A stretch of 64,000 nucleotides of DNA from G965200765 sp965203865 (GTDB lineage: Bacteria > Pseudomonadota > Gammaproteobacteria > Arenicellales > JAJDZL01): contig OZ241916.1 in NCBI GenBank assembly GCA_965203865.1, positions 2,852,001-2,916,000 on the forward strand, given 5' to 3'. The translations under genes and the position numbers were made by a program. Shown here one piece after another: positions 25,323 through 33,779 of this stretch. How positions within the stretch are numbered: the first letter of the stretch is position 1; each line of letters starts with the position of its first letter. The notes under the pieces are model-generated. The model was not told where the DNA came from. It was given only the letters and a program-made list of their open reading frames with translations, and made no database searches.

Positions 25323-27376
25323 ACAAGATGGTTCAAAAAACTTATCACCCCCCCCCCCTATCTGAAGTAACGAACGCAAAAAGTCCGCGGCTTTGGTTTA
25401 CTTCGTTCAGTAAGCCCGAAGGGTTTGGTTCGCATTCGATTTCAATTGGTAACGATATTAGCCCTGCCCCTATCGTTCGAGAACTGATTCAAAATTCTCT
25501 GGATGCCGGCCAATTGGCTGGTCGTTCAGAAGTAAAAATCAGGTTTGAATTTGATGTTGTACGCGCTATTGAAATACCGGGTTGGGAAGAATACAAAGAA
25601 GCATTTCATGCTGCCGAAGATGCTCATAGTGAATACCTAGAGGCAGTTGAGGCTCAATACCTACGATTCTTGGAAAGTATCGAATCGCCAACACTTCCAA
25701 TTCTGCATGTCATTGATAATGGCATTGGTCTAAACGACCAAAGGATGAATGCCTTGCTAGGTGATGGCACTACGAGCAAGACAAACGATGAAGCCAATTC
25801 TGCCGGCTCATATGGACTAGGTCACTTCACAGCGTTTCCAGCATCAAATCTTCAATACATTTTGTATGGCGGACTCACCAAAGATGGTGTCAGGTGTGCT
25901 TCTGCACACGCTATCCTTGCTTCACACGAGTCAAATCAAGAACTCAAAGGTAAAGATGGATACTTAATATTGGAAACAAGAAACGATATTCGAAATCGAT
26001 ACGTATTTCCAAAAAACGGGCAAATTCCATCAATCATTGATCGTAAATTGTCTGAAATTGAAAAGCAGAGCGAGTCTGGTTCAGTAGTTTCTATAACAGC
26101 GTTTAACGAGTTTATGGATAAAGAACAAAATGCCGTAGAACTAATCCTAGCATCTGCAGCAAAGCACTTTTTTCCTGCAATTCATCGCAAACGATTGATT
26201 CTCGAAGTACTCAAGGAAGGGGAAAAAACAATATTGGATCAAGCAAAGCTGCATAAGTTGCTTGATAGTATAAAGTCCGAAAAACGAAGTCGAGACACCA
26301 TTAACGGAAATAAGGCTTTTTCGGCGTTTCAGACACTTTGCAACGGCAATTCGAAAGAGGTAGAAACAGGCTTTGGCAAAGTTACCATCTTTGTGAGACA
26401 AGCTCCGAATGAAATTACACGCGTCAGTTTATTTCGAAACGGCATGTATATCACCGACGATTTAACACGAAACCGTCCGGGAAACTTTACGAAGTTTCTA
26501 CCATTCAACGCTGTAATTCTGCTGGATCCCCCTTCCGATATCGACAAATCTCGAGCATTCGAACTGGTTCGAAAGGCTGAGGGTGAGAAACACTCAGACA
26601 TTAAACGACAAAGGCTAGCAGAAAAGCACTTGGAAGATTTTGACGAGTTGTTTAATTCAATTCAACAGAATATCGGAGAAATGGCAGAGAAAGACAGTGG
26701 CGAATTCTTTATCCCTAGAGGCTTTATGCCCATTGACTCACACGATGCATCTAGCCCGAGTCCGAATCAGCCAACAAGAAAGCGTAAGGCAACAGAGCAA
26801 ACCGGTTCGTCCGTTATTCGACCTGAATTTTTACAAACTTCAGAATCTCTGCTTAACAACATTCTTGAAGGTGACGGTGGAAACTCAAACGAAAACAGAT
26901 CGGGTGCTGGGTCAGGAAATCCCAGTTCGGGGAATGATGACGGCAAAGGAAAAAGAAACTTGTCAGGCAATCAAGATGGTCTGCAACCAAATTTCGACCC
27001 GAGAGGTGCTGTGGCTGATGTTCAAACAATGGCAAGAATCTCCAAAAAGAATGTTGAACTGTTGATTTGCCCAAACACTGACTTGGAAAATGCTGGCGTT
27101 CGCATAACTACTGACAGTGGGTCTGACCCATCCTGCACAGACCCGATTAAAGAAAAATTCCTTTCTTTAAAAACTGGTGTGTCACTTAATGGTCAGATGT
27201 TGCCTTCTGATGCGTATGTTTATGGCGGAAACGACAGCAAAATATATGAAATTCTACTGGGACCCATTTGCAAGGGAGAAAGAAAGAAATTGTCAATTCC
27301 GTTGTTGGATCAATACTCAGACGGAACAGTCTTCAAGGTAAATGTTGTAAATCGAAAACTTCAAAACAGGAACTAA
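25319..27376 (+). CDS. GHKL (HSP90/MORC-like) ATPase of the sulfur-module operon
   Basis: 685 residues, cytosolic. The N-terminal GHKL ATP-binding site is clear: N-box RELIQNSLDAG (Glu55, Asn59), G1 box DNGIGL (133-138) and a glycine-rich lid GSYGLGHFTAF (163-173). The middle is unassigned; around residues 520-560 there is a Gly/Asn/Ser-rich linker before a C-terminal domain. The ATG overlaps the parC stop (ATGA). Eleven consecutive C at 25348-25358 span codons 10-14, so a one-base slip would stop translation early. GHKL ATPases of similar layout occur in many defence loci as sensors or clamps; the role here is inferred from the neighbours. If the C count is wrong in the assembly, the N-terminus could differ. 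Confidence 0.75.
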   Translation: MNKMVQKTYHPPPLSEVTNAKSPRLWFTSFSKPEGFGSHSISIGNDISPAPIVRELIQNSLDAGQLAGRSEVKIRFEFDVVRAIEIPGWEEYKEAFHAAEDAHSEYLEAVEAQYLRFLESIESPTLPILHVIDNGIGLNDQRMNALLGDGTTSKTNDEANSAGSYGLGHFTAFPASNLQYILYGGLTKDGVRCASAHAILASHESNQELKGKDGYLILETRNDIRNRYVFPKNGQIPSIIDRKLSEIEKQSESGSVVSITAFNEFMDKEQNAVELILASAAKHFFPAIHRKRLILEVLKEGEKTILDQAKLHKLLDSIKSEKRSRDTINGNKAFSAFQTLCNGNSKEVETGFGKVTIFVRQAPNEITRVSLFRNGMYITDDLTRNRPGNFTKFLPFNAVILLDPPSDIDKSRAFELVRKAEGEKHSDIKRQRLAEKHLEDFDELFNSIQQNIGEMAEKDSGEFFIPRGFMPIDSHDASSPSPNQPTRKRKATEQTGSSVIRPEFLQTSESLLNNILEGDGGNSNENRSGAGSGNPSSGNDDGKGKRNLSGNQDGLQPNFDPRGAVADVQTMARISKKNVELLICPNTDLENAGVRITTDSGSDPSCTDPIKEKFLSLKTGVSLNGQMLPSDAYVYGGNDSKIYEILLGPICKGERKKLSIPLLDQYSDGTVFKVNVVNRKLQNRN
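25348..25358 (+). repeat. Homopolymeric tract of 11 C in a coding 5' end
   Basis: Eleven C residues in codons 10-14 of the GHKL ATPase gene. Tracts of this length in coding 5' ends are classic slipped-strand (phase-variation) sites. Confidence 0.9.
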
Positions 27377-27379
27377 TTG

Positions 27380-28219
27380 ATGACTGGAATGCTACCTCGA
27401 ATTCGACCCTATCCGGTTTTGGCAGCCAACTGTTTGGATTATCAGTCCGATCACAATTATGAGACTCGTCATGAAATTCATGAAGGCACCGATAGCCAAC
27501 TGGTACTTGAGCATCAACTTACCGAGAATAACTTGGTTGCACGACTGCTTCAGGAAGGCAAAGCTCAATTTTGCTGCACATTCACCTCTACTTCGTCGGC
27601 CTACCGCGAGGTTTTTACAGAGAGTGGTCAACTAACTACGCATAAGCAGATTATAGAGTTGGACAGGTCAAGAGCTACATACCCATTATTCTGCCAGTCT
27701 GCAATCATCACGGTAGATGAAATATTTCATGTCGTTGCACCTGACAGAGATGGTTTGCATGAATTTTGGCACGGTACCTCTTTAGTATTTCCAAAAGGTG
27801 CATTTCTAGCTATGACGCCATTTTGGCGTGCCAACGACCCACTGAGAAGCATCTTGATTGTGAAAAAAGCACGAGATGGCGAGCTACCTGACGGATGCTT
27901 CGAAGTCAAGGAGGCTGAAGAGAACGGGTTTTATTTTGAAATGACCGTTGCTCCCGATTTGTATGGTTGCCTGATAAATGCAGGAGGAAATGCTACTGCT
28001 CATCGCGACAGCATATATTCAGCTGCCTTAGCACAAGGGTTTGAGATTTTGCAAACTAGGTACAAAGAAAAAGAGGCTTGGACTCCTCATCACAATCTTC
28101 GCGGACTTTACGAGATGCTAATCTCACGAAATTTACCCACTTGGATGGATGACGAATTTAGCCCAAATCGCACCGTCGCAAAATTTCATCCCCACAAAAT
28201 TATTACTGATATTGATTAA
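27380..28219 (+). CDS. Protein of unknown function in the sulfur-module operon
   Basis: 279 residues from ATG 27380, 3 bp after the ATPase gene (a TTG one codon earlier is also possible). I do not recognise the family. The protein is soluble, beta-rich in its first 200 residues (HEIHEGTDSQLVLEHQLTEN, AQFCCTFTSTSSAYREVF), with a LFCQSAIITVDE segment and a late DLYGCLINAGGN stretch; no ATPase, nuclease or membrane motif is evident. Tight spacing to the ATPase on one side and the unknown gene on the other indicates a shared function. A substrate-binding or assembly role is only a guess. Confidence 0.7.
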   Translation: MTGMLPRIRPYPVLAANCLDYQSDHNYETRHEIHEGTDSQLVLEHQLTENNLVARLLQEGKAQFCCTFTSTSSAYREVFTESGQLTTHKQIIELDRSRATYPLFCQSAIITVDEIFHVVAPDRDGLHEFWHGTSLVFPKGAFLAMTPFWRANDPLRSILIVKKARDGELPDGCFEVKEAEENGFYFEMTVAPDLYGCLINAGGNATAHRDSIYSAALAQGFEILQTRYKEKEAWTPHHNLRGLYEMLISRNLPTWMDDEFSPNRTVAKFHPHKIITDID

Positions 28220-28246
28220 ATCACTGATTAGGCGGAATTTAATCAA

Positions 28247-29110
28247 GTGAATACCTTAAAATTCAACATTCTTTCTGCGGCAGATTTATCTCGCCTTAGA
28301 CATGAGCTGATAAAAGGCGTTGGTGGCGAGCCTCCTTCCACCCTTATTCACAGGCAGAAGAAGTTTTTGGAATCAGTTGCTTGCAAATCTGCTACAGCAC
28401 TTTTGGATCAACTTCCCGAAGGACGGGGAGACACAGAATTAACGCTTCCGGTATTCAATAGAAAAATCACTGAGGCAGAACTATTTGATCCGCCTATTGA
28501 CACTGAAAAGCTAATCTTTTCGACTCTCAGCGAACTCGAACCACGGTACGCTTGCTCACCAGCGTTCTGGGCAAGCCTGCATTTACAGTTGATATCGCGT
28601 GACATTGTCAGCCCGTCTTATTTTGCGATGGGGAAAGCTACTATGTCAGGAAGAGCCCGTATTCAAGAATCACTGCAATGCGATGATGCAAAAATGATTG
28701 ATAGGTGTGTAAGAACATTTTTTCGAAGATTTTGCGGATTACCTGAGGTAAGAGGAACTTCCAGTGTTTTTATGGACTGTCGTACTGCACGAGCTTGGTG
28801 GCGCGGGTTCTTGGTTAGTGAAGTACGCCAGTATATTGATGCGGAAGAAGAAAAACTGTGGAGAAAACTTAGGCATACAGAATTTTGGACTCACTTGATG
28901 ATGTATGGAGTCCGAAGGCTAACCGTAATCAGTGATAAGAAAATTCGAGTGGCAACCATCGTTAGATTTGCTGAAATGCACCCTGAATTAAAGTCAAGAC
29001 AAGATATTCAGCAATTTCTTGGAAAAATCGGAGCGAGATCCACTTATCAGGTAATGGGAGCCCTTACGGTTGATGAAAACTTGAAAATTATTCAATCGCT
29101 TGAGAAGTAA
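28247..29110 (+). CDS. Protein of unknown function, possibly DUF6339 family
   Basis: 287 residues with a GTG start, 27 bp after the previous gene and directly abutting the PP-loop gene (stop at 29110, next ATG at 29111). The sequence is largely helical and rich in Arg and Trp: PAFWASLHLQLISRD, a MDCRTARAWWRGFLVSEV motif, then TEFWTHLMMYGVRRLTV. The FWA...ARAWW pattern reminds me of DUF6339 proteins, often found beside PAPS-reductase-like genes; this is from memory and unverified. No catalytic motif is visible. The basic helical composition would fit nucleic-acid binding. Confidence 0.65.
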   Translation: MNTLKFNILSAADLSRLRHELIKGVGGEPPSTLIHRQKKFLESVACKSATALLDQLPEGRGDTELTLPVFNRKITEAELFDPPIDTEKLIFSTLSELEPRYACSPAFWASLHLQLISRDIVSPSYFAMGKATMSGRARIQESLQCDDAKMIDRCVRTFFRRFCGLPEVRGTSSVFMDCRTARAWWRGFLVSEVRQYIDAEEEKLWRKLRHTEFWTHLMMYGVRRLTVISDKKIRVATIVRFAEMHPELKSRQDIQQFLGKIGARSTYQVMGALTVDENLKIIQSLEK

Positions 29111-30394
29111 ATGCAAATCACCAAGCAAAGCCAACCATTACCGAGACTTCGCGGGCTTCCTCAAATTGAATTAAACTACGAAGTTCCACACCATAAGGAA
29201 TTGCCGCACGTCTTCAAGTTTTCAGGCGGAAGATCCAGCTCTATGCTGTTGCTTGCACTTTTGAAGAGTCGTCAACTTCGACCTTCGCGCGGAGATGTAG
29301 TCGTTTTCAACAATACTTCAACTGAATACCCAGCAACCTATGAATTTGTGACCACATGCAAGCGCATTGTGGAACAACGCTACAACATTCCATTTTTCTG
29401 GCTGGAATTTCAAACCTATGAAGATGCTCGAAGAGGCCAGTGGTCGCGTCTTCCCACTTTTCGCTTGGTACATCCGGTACCGTACTCTAAATCCAAACCT
29501 AATGGTTACCGGCACAAAGGAGAGGTGTTTGAAGAGCTTGTGTCATGGAAGCAGCAACTTCCAAACCGATTCACACGACTATGTACTCAACATTTGAAAT
29601 TGGAGACGACCGCGAATTTTCTGGGCGAGTGGCTAGCGGTAAAGAGCCAAACTCATCGCCTCGGTCATTGGTACGACAAAACGAAAGTTAAAGCAGTCGA
29701 CCAAAGTGAACGAGCAAAACTTCAAGAATATCTTTTATCCCAACCCCCAACGCGATCTAGACAGAAATTTCAAGATTACACTTCTGCCAAGCTGGTAAGA
29801 ATTTCCAAAAAGAGGCTAGCAGAATACTGCCTTGATGAGACGGCGACATTGAAAGGTCTTAACCCGGTAGAGTTTATCTCAATCATTGGACTTCGCGGTG
29901 ACGAGCCGCGTCGCGTTGCGCGGGTGAAGGAACGAAATCGATCATTTGCAAATTCGTCTGACTTGCCTGATCGCTTAGCGGACGGAGAGCATGTTTATAT
30001 GCCACTATTCGATGCAGAAATCGATCGAAATGATGTTTTGAAATTTTGGTCGAAACAAACTTGGGACTTAAATACTCCTCATAGTCTGAACTTGTCCAAC
30101 TGCGTATACTGTTTTATGAAAGGAAAGCAAACCTTGTCCTTGCTAGCATCGAGGGAGTGTTCAACCAAAAACAATTCTGCTCAATATGGACCAGAGCATA
30201 TTGAGTGGTGGAGTGATATAGAGAATCGTTATTCGCGGCAGATGGCAAGCAAGCGAAAAAACGGAGCTATAACCAGATTCGGCTTTTTTGGAGCAGATGC
30301 CCCAGTATCGTATGCACAAATTCAGAAAGAGGCACGGATAAACTCAGACATCGCTCTTGATTCGGACTCACTACCCTGTGAATGCACTGACTGA
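29111..30394 (+). CDS. PP-loop PAPS-reductase/DndC-like sulfurtransferase
   Basis: 427 residues. The PP-loop is FKFSGGRSSSMLLLAL (residues about 36-50), the ATP-pyrophosphatase motif of PAPS reductases, DndC/SspD and thiolation enzymes. A second family motif is RLCTQHLKLE, with Cys158, and a third is IIGLRGDEPRRVARV. A further cysteine set (NCVYCFMKG, Cys331 and Cys334, plus Cys350) could complete an Fe-S cluster as in DndC. A plain sulfate-assimilation CysH is unlikely: the protein is too long and has no cys-regulon neighbours. The cysteine desulfurase gene starts 5 bp downstream, so sulfur transfer to an adenylated nucleic acid or other target is the natural inference. Confidence 0.78.
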   Translation: MQITKQSQPLPRLRGLPQIELNYEVPHHKELPHVFKFSGGRSSSMLLLALLKSRQLRPSRGDVVVFNNTSTEYPATYEFVTTCKRIVEQRYNIPFFWLEFQTYEDARRGQWSRLPTFRLVHPVPYSKSKPNGYRHKGEVFEELVSWKQQLPNRFTRLCTQHLKLETTANFLGEWLAVKSQTHRLGHWYDKTKVKAVDQSERAKLQEYLLSQPPTRSRQKFQDYTSAKLVRISKKRLAEYCLDETATLKGLNPVEFISIIGLRGDEPRRVARVKERNRSFANSSDLPDRLADGEHVYMPLFDAEIDRNDVLKFWSKQTWDLNTPHSLNLSNCVYCFMKGKQTLSLLASRECSTKNNSAQYGPEHIEWWSDIENRYSRQMASKRKNGAITRFGFFGADAPVSYAQIQKEARINSDIALDSDSLPCECTD

Positions 30395-30399
30395 GACTG

Positions 30400-31560
30400 G
30401 TGAACGCTACAAAAGACGTAATCTATCTTGACCACCAAGCAACAACTCCGGTTGATTCTCGTGTACTAGATGCGATGCTGCCGTATTTTTCCGATGAATT
30501 TGCAAATCCACACGGCAATACCTATACGCTTTCAATACTCGCCCGAGATGCGGTTGAAAACGCCCGACAACAAATCGCTGATACAGTCAGCGCTTCCCCA
30601 CAGGAGATTTTCTTTACCGGAAGTGCCACTGAATCCAATAATCTAGCACTGTTTGGAACAGCAATGGCAAGCAAGAAAAAACGTATTGCGATTGTAGCAA
30701 CTGAACATAAATCTGTCATTGAACCAGCAATTCGGCTCCGTTCACAAGGCTATCAAGTGGATGTATTCAAAGTAGCGAAAAATGGAATCCTTAATCCCGA
30801 ACATGTTCGTCTTGCGTTAAAGGATGACACAATTCTACTGTCAGTAATGCTGGTCAACAATGAAATCGGAGTCATTCAGCCGGTTAGAGAAATTGCAAAG
30901 ATATGTCATGAAAAAGGAGTATTTGTACATTCAGATTGTGCACAGGCACTAGGCAAGATTCCAGTCAACCTAAAGAACCTTGGTGTTGATCTTGCCACTT
31001 TCTCTTCGCACAAAGCTTACGGACCGAAAGGGATAGGAGCGATATACATTCGGCGAAAACCTAAAGTTTTAATCAAACCGCTTATACTGGGCGGCGGTCA
31101 AGAAGGTGGCATTCGCTCTGGAACTTTGCCAGTTCCACTATGTGTAGGTTTTGGTACAGCAGCTACACTCGTTAAGAAACAATTGGCAAATGATATCAAG
31201 CGTATTGACCGTCTCACAAAAAAACTGCTTGATGGATTCAGCAATGTCAAAAGTGATATCTTATTAAACGGCGACCCTGATCGTTTAGCACCCGGATGTC
31301 TAAGTATTTCGTTTCCCGGTTACCGAGGCGATAGTTTAATTGATGCGTTCTCCGGAATAGCATGTTCGACTGGCTCTTCTTGCGAAGCAACATCCACAAA
31401 CGTTTCGCACGTTCTGCGCGCGATAGGTTTATCCAAAGCAAGGGCAGAATCTACACTAAGGTTCGGTATTGGTAGAGATACCGATGAAGGACAAATATTT
31501 TCCGCACTTGAAATCATTAGAAAGCATTTTCAAGGAGAGAGTGATTTACGGGAAGCATAA
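30400..31560 (+). CDS. Cysteine desulfurase (IscS/DndA-like)
   Basis: PLP enzyme that releases sulfur from cysteine as a persulfide. 386 residues with a GTG start. VYLDHQATTPVD opens the fold; TEHKSVIEP carries the PLP-stacking histidine, HSDCAQALGK the aspartate, and SSHKAYGPKGIGA the PLP lysine. The loop ACSTGSSCEA provides the sulfur-accepting cysteine of class I (IscS/NifS) enzymes. It lacks an isc neighbourhood; it is the last gene of the compact cassette and follows a PP-loop protein by 5 bp, as dndA/sspA accompany dndC/sspD. A housekeeping role in Fe-S assembly cannot be excluded. Confidence 0.9.
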   Translation: MNATKDVIYLDHQATTPVDSRVLDAMLPYFSDEFANPHGNTYTLSILARDAVENARQQIADTVSASPQEIFFTGSATESNNLALFGTAMASKKKRIAIVATEHKSVIEPAIRLRSQGYQVDVFKVAKNGILNPEHVRLALKDDTILLSVMLVNNEIGVIQPVREIAKICHEKGVFVHSDCAQALGKIPVNLKNLGVDLATFSSHKAYGPKGIGAIYIRRKPKVLIKPLILGGGQEGGIRSGTLPVPLCVGFGTAATLVKKQLANDIKRIDRLTKKLLDGFSNVKSDILLNGDPDRLAPGCLSISFPGYRGDSLIDAFSGIACSTGSSCEATSTNVSHVLRAIGLSKARAESTLRFGIGRDTDEGQIFSALEIIRKHFQGESDLREA

Positions 31561-31630
31561 AAGCGGACAATCAGGAAATTCAAAAACGGCAACAACAAAC
31601 CAAGTATTGTAGTTTGCATTAAAATCAGTA

Positions 31631-31654
31631 ACTTGGCAACTACGAAACCAACTC
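31631..31654. repeat. Short dispersed repeat (partner at 58417-58440)
   Basis: Lies in the 132-bp space between the convergent ends of the cysteine desulfurase operon and the VWA operon; matches 58417-58440 with one or two differences. Confidence 0.6.
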
Positions 31655-31692
31655 AATCAATCCACATTACCCAACCAGGTCAGTTTGACGGA

Positions 31693-32694
31693 CTATCCTG
31701 GCGTTTTCGCCTCGTCTGTCAATTCGTACCTTAAATCGGGATTAAAGTTCGGAATAGCTATAAATGCACCTCCGTTTTGACGCGCCACCTCCCGCATCAA
31801 AACTGCAAACCGGTCATTTGTAGTAATCAAATCCTGATTCAAAAAACCAATTCCGTGAATCCGTGCACGCGGCTCACCCGTAGCCGGATCCCTGTTTATT
31901 CTGTTAATTCTGTTCAGTACATCGTCATACGACGGACCAGTATAGTCATCCCCGAACACATAGATTGACAAACTCTCTGTTTTACGGACGTAGGCATTTA
32001 ATGCAGTAGTTACGCCTTCCAGGGGACTACTGTTTGAAAAACTACTCCAAGATCTCATTCGACGCAATACCGACCTTCTTCTTGAAGGTGTGTCTGGAAT
32101 CCATTTTCCCCCGTAAGCCGATATCAGGTAGTTTCCCATATCATTCATAATTTGAAATCCTTTCACCTCAGGATGAATGTCCAGAATATTTTCAATTTCC
32201 CGAATGACTCGAGACCAAATTGCCATCATACTGCCCGATGTATCCACAACAAAAATGACATGCTCGCTGTCAACCGGAATCCCGCCAACTTCTACTACCT
32301 TTTCACTTGTGGCACCCGGTTGCTCCTGAACAACCGGTTCGCTTTCCTGACTTTGCAAAGCGGCCAGCTCGGCTTGTTTACTGGCAATCTCTTGTTCCAG
32401 CGATTCCAGGTTTTCGTCGGACCCGCTAAGCACGTCTGATGCGATAGAAAGACGTGTTTGCTGCAATTCAATTTGCTGCTGAAGATATTCATTCCTTTTC
32501 TCCGCCTGGTCCGATTTGTCCTCCGCCGTCATAACAGCATCCAGCAAGTTGTTCACTTGAGTCACATCGGGAATACCGCCTTCTACATCCTGCTTTGACA
32601 ACAGTACAAGCAGTACTATCGCACCAAAGCCGCAACAAATCACGTCCAAAAATGAGACGCTAAAAATTTCAGTGCCTCTTCTGCGTTCCTTCAT
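31693..32694 (-). CDS. VWA-domain protein with ExbD-like N-terminal helix (second copy)
   Basis: 333 residues from ATG 32694, which overlaps the upstream VWA gene as ATGA; a TTG two codons earlier is less likely. A single N-terminal membrane helix is preceded by basic residues (KERRRGTEIFSVSFLDVICCGFGAIVLL), with the FLDV-x2-CG-x-GA pattern seen also in the neighbouring copy and similar in position to ExbD/TolR/MotB helices. A coiled coil (about 50-120) leads to a periplasmic VWA domain with MIDAS motif FVVDTSGSMM and a later FGDDYTGPSYDD. Last gene of the operon. It probably binds the MotA/TolQ-like protein through the helix and a ligand through the metal site. Confidence 0.85.
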   Translation of the reverse strand: MKERRRGTEIFSVSFLDVICCGFGAIVLLVLLSKQDVEGGIPDVTQVNNLLDAVMTAEDKSDQAEKRNEYLQQQIELQQTRLSIASDVLSGSDENLESLEQEIASKQAELAALQSQESEPVVQEQPGATSEKVVEVGGIPVDSEHVIFVVDTSGSMMAIWSRVIREIENILDIHPEVKGFQIMNDMGNYLISAYGGKWIPDTPSRRRSVLRRMRSWSSFSNSSPLEGVTTALNAYVRKTESLSIYVFGDDYTGPSYDDVLNRINRINRDPATGEPRARIHGIGFLNQDLITTNDRFAVLMREVARQNGGAFIAIPNFNPDLRYELTDEAKTPG

Positions 32695-33779
32695 GGCCAA
32701 AAGGGTGGAGGACTAACCATCATGCCACCTGTTGCAGAATTCCATTGCCAATACGCAAATGCAGCATTAGGGTCTCCTTCAATTGGAAGCAGTACAGTAT
32801 TGATTTTGGTTTTTCTGCCTGTAGAAAATCCGACAATTGCAGAATAGAACAATGCCTCCCTGCAAGCACTCGTAATCGTCGCATCTTTTTTTGAATAAGA
32901 TTTACATCTTAGTGCTCTTCGATATTTTAAGCTCAGCTTGCCAACTCCCTTTGTTGGCAAGCCGTCAGTAATAATATAAATGTCTGACGGCCTCAGTTTG
33001 TTCGTCCTTATGTGCCTTAGTGCCTCTTCAAAATTCGTGGCATTTTCCGGATGCAACTCGGCAAGCGCATCCTCGACCTGTTTTCTTTCCTTGGCATCAG
33101 AGCCCTTTATCCATTGTCGCCCATGCAAAAACCGCGCTTTTTCGTTGTAAGACACTATGAGATACTCGCTGTTATCCGGAACTCGATCCATTATCCAATT
33201 CACAACTCTCAAAGTGCGCTGCCATTTGGGAGCGGACTTTTTTGCAGACACATCGGCGATCTGAGTTTTTACAATATCAATCAAACGCTCGTTTGCCATT
33301 GATGCACTGCTATCCAGCAAAATCAGGATTCGGTCGCCGCTGACTCTCAAACCGATTAAATGATCTTCTGATACTTTAGGGGAAATATTTGCCCCTTGGG
33401 GAGTTTCTACGCTGGCGACCTGAGTTTCTTGAGTCTTTATTTTTGCTTTCATTTCGGCAATGGCAGTATCCAATTGCTCGATTTCTTTGTTCTTGGCATC
33501 AATGCTGGCACTCGTCTGAGAAGTACCGCCTTCTTTTTCGTTTATTTTTTGTGTTAGTGTCTCAAGCTGCTGTTCAAGCAAGTTGTTTTCTGCCAAAGTC
33601 GCTTCGGTTTGACTTTCAATTTCTGCAATGTCGAAAGCAAGTGCAGAATTTTCTATATTCGGCACCTCAGTTTGGTACTTCACCAGCATGAAAATCAAGG
33701 TTACTGCTCCAAGTCCGCATGACATCACGTCAAGAAAAGCAATATTGAAGCCTTCAGGTCTTCGCTTAGCTCTCCTCAT
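32691..33779 (-). CDS. VWA-domain protein with ExbD-like N-terminal helix (first copy)
   Basis: About 362 residues from ATG 33779 (a TTG 12 bases upstream is possible). Basic N-terminus and one membrane helix, RRPEGFNIAFLDVMSCGLGAVTLIFMLVK, followed by a long coiled coil (about residues 40-120) and a VWA domain with MIDAS ILLDSSASMAN and IITDGLPTKG. It overlaps the MotA/TolQ-like gene upstream by 14 bp and the second VWA gene by 4 bp, so the three products are made in a fixed ratio. The MIDAS residues appear complete, so divalent-metal-dependent binding is expected. Confidence 0.85.
   Translation of the reverse strand: MRRAKRRPEGFNIAFLDVMSCGLGAVTLIFMLVKYQTEVPNIENSALAFDIAEIESQTEATLAENNLLEQQLETLTQKINEKEGGTSQTSASIDAKNKEIEQLDTAIAEMKAKIKTQETQVASVETPQGANISPKVSEDHLIGLRVSGDRILILLDSSASMANERLIDIVKTQIADVSAKKSAPKWQRTLRVVNWIMDRVPDNSEYLIVSYNEKARFLHGRQWIKGSDAKERKQVEDALAELHPENATNFEEALRHIRTNKLRPSDIYIITDGLPTKGVGKLSLKYRRALRCKSYSKKDATITSACREALFYSAIVGFSTGRKTKINTVLLPIEGDPNAAFAYWQWNSATGGMMVSPPPFWP

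Noticed and set aside
25319..31560. Assignment of the cassette as Dnd, Ssp or BREX type 4
   Set aside because: Only the desulfurase and the PP-loop protein fit; DndB/D/E, SspB/C, PglZ, BrxC and a methylase are absent.
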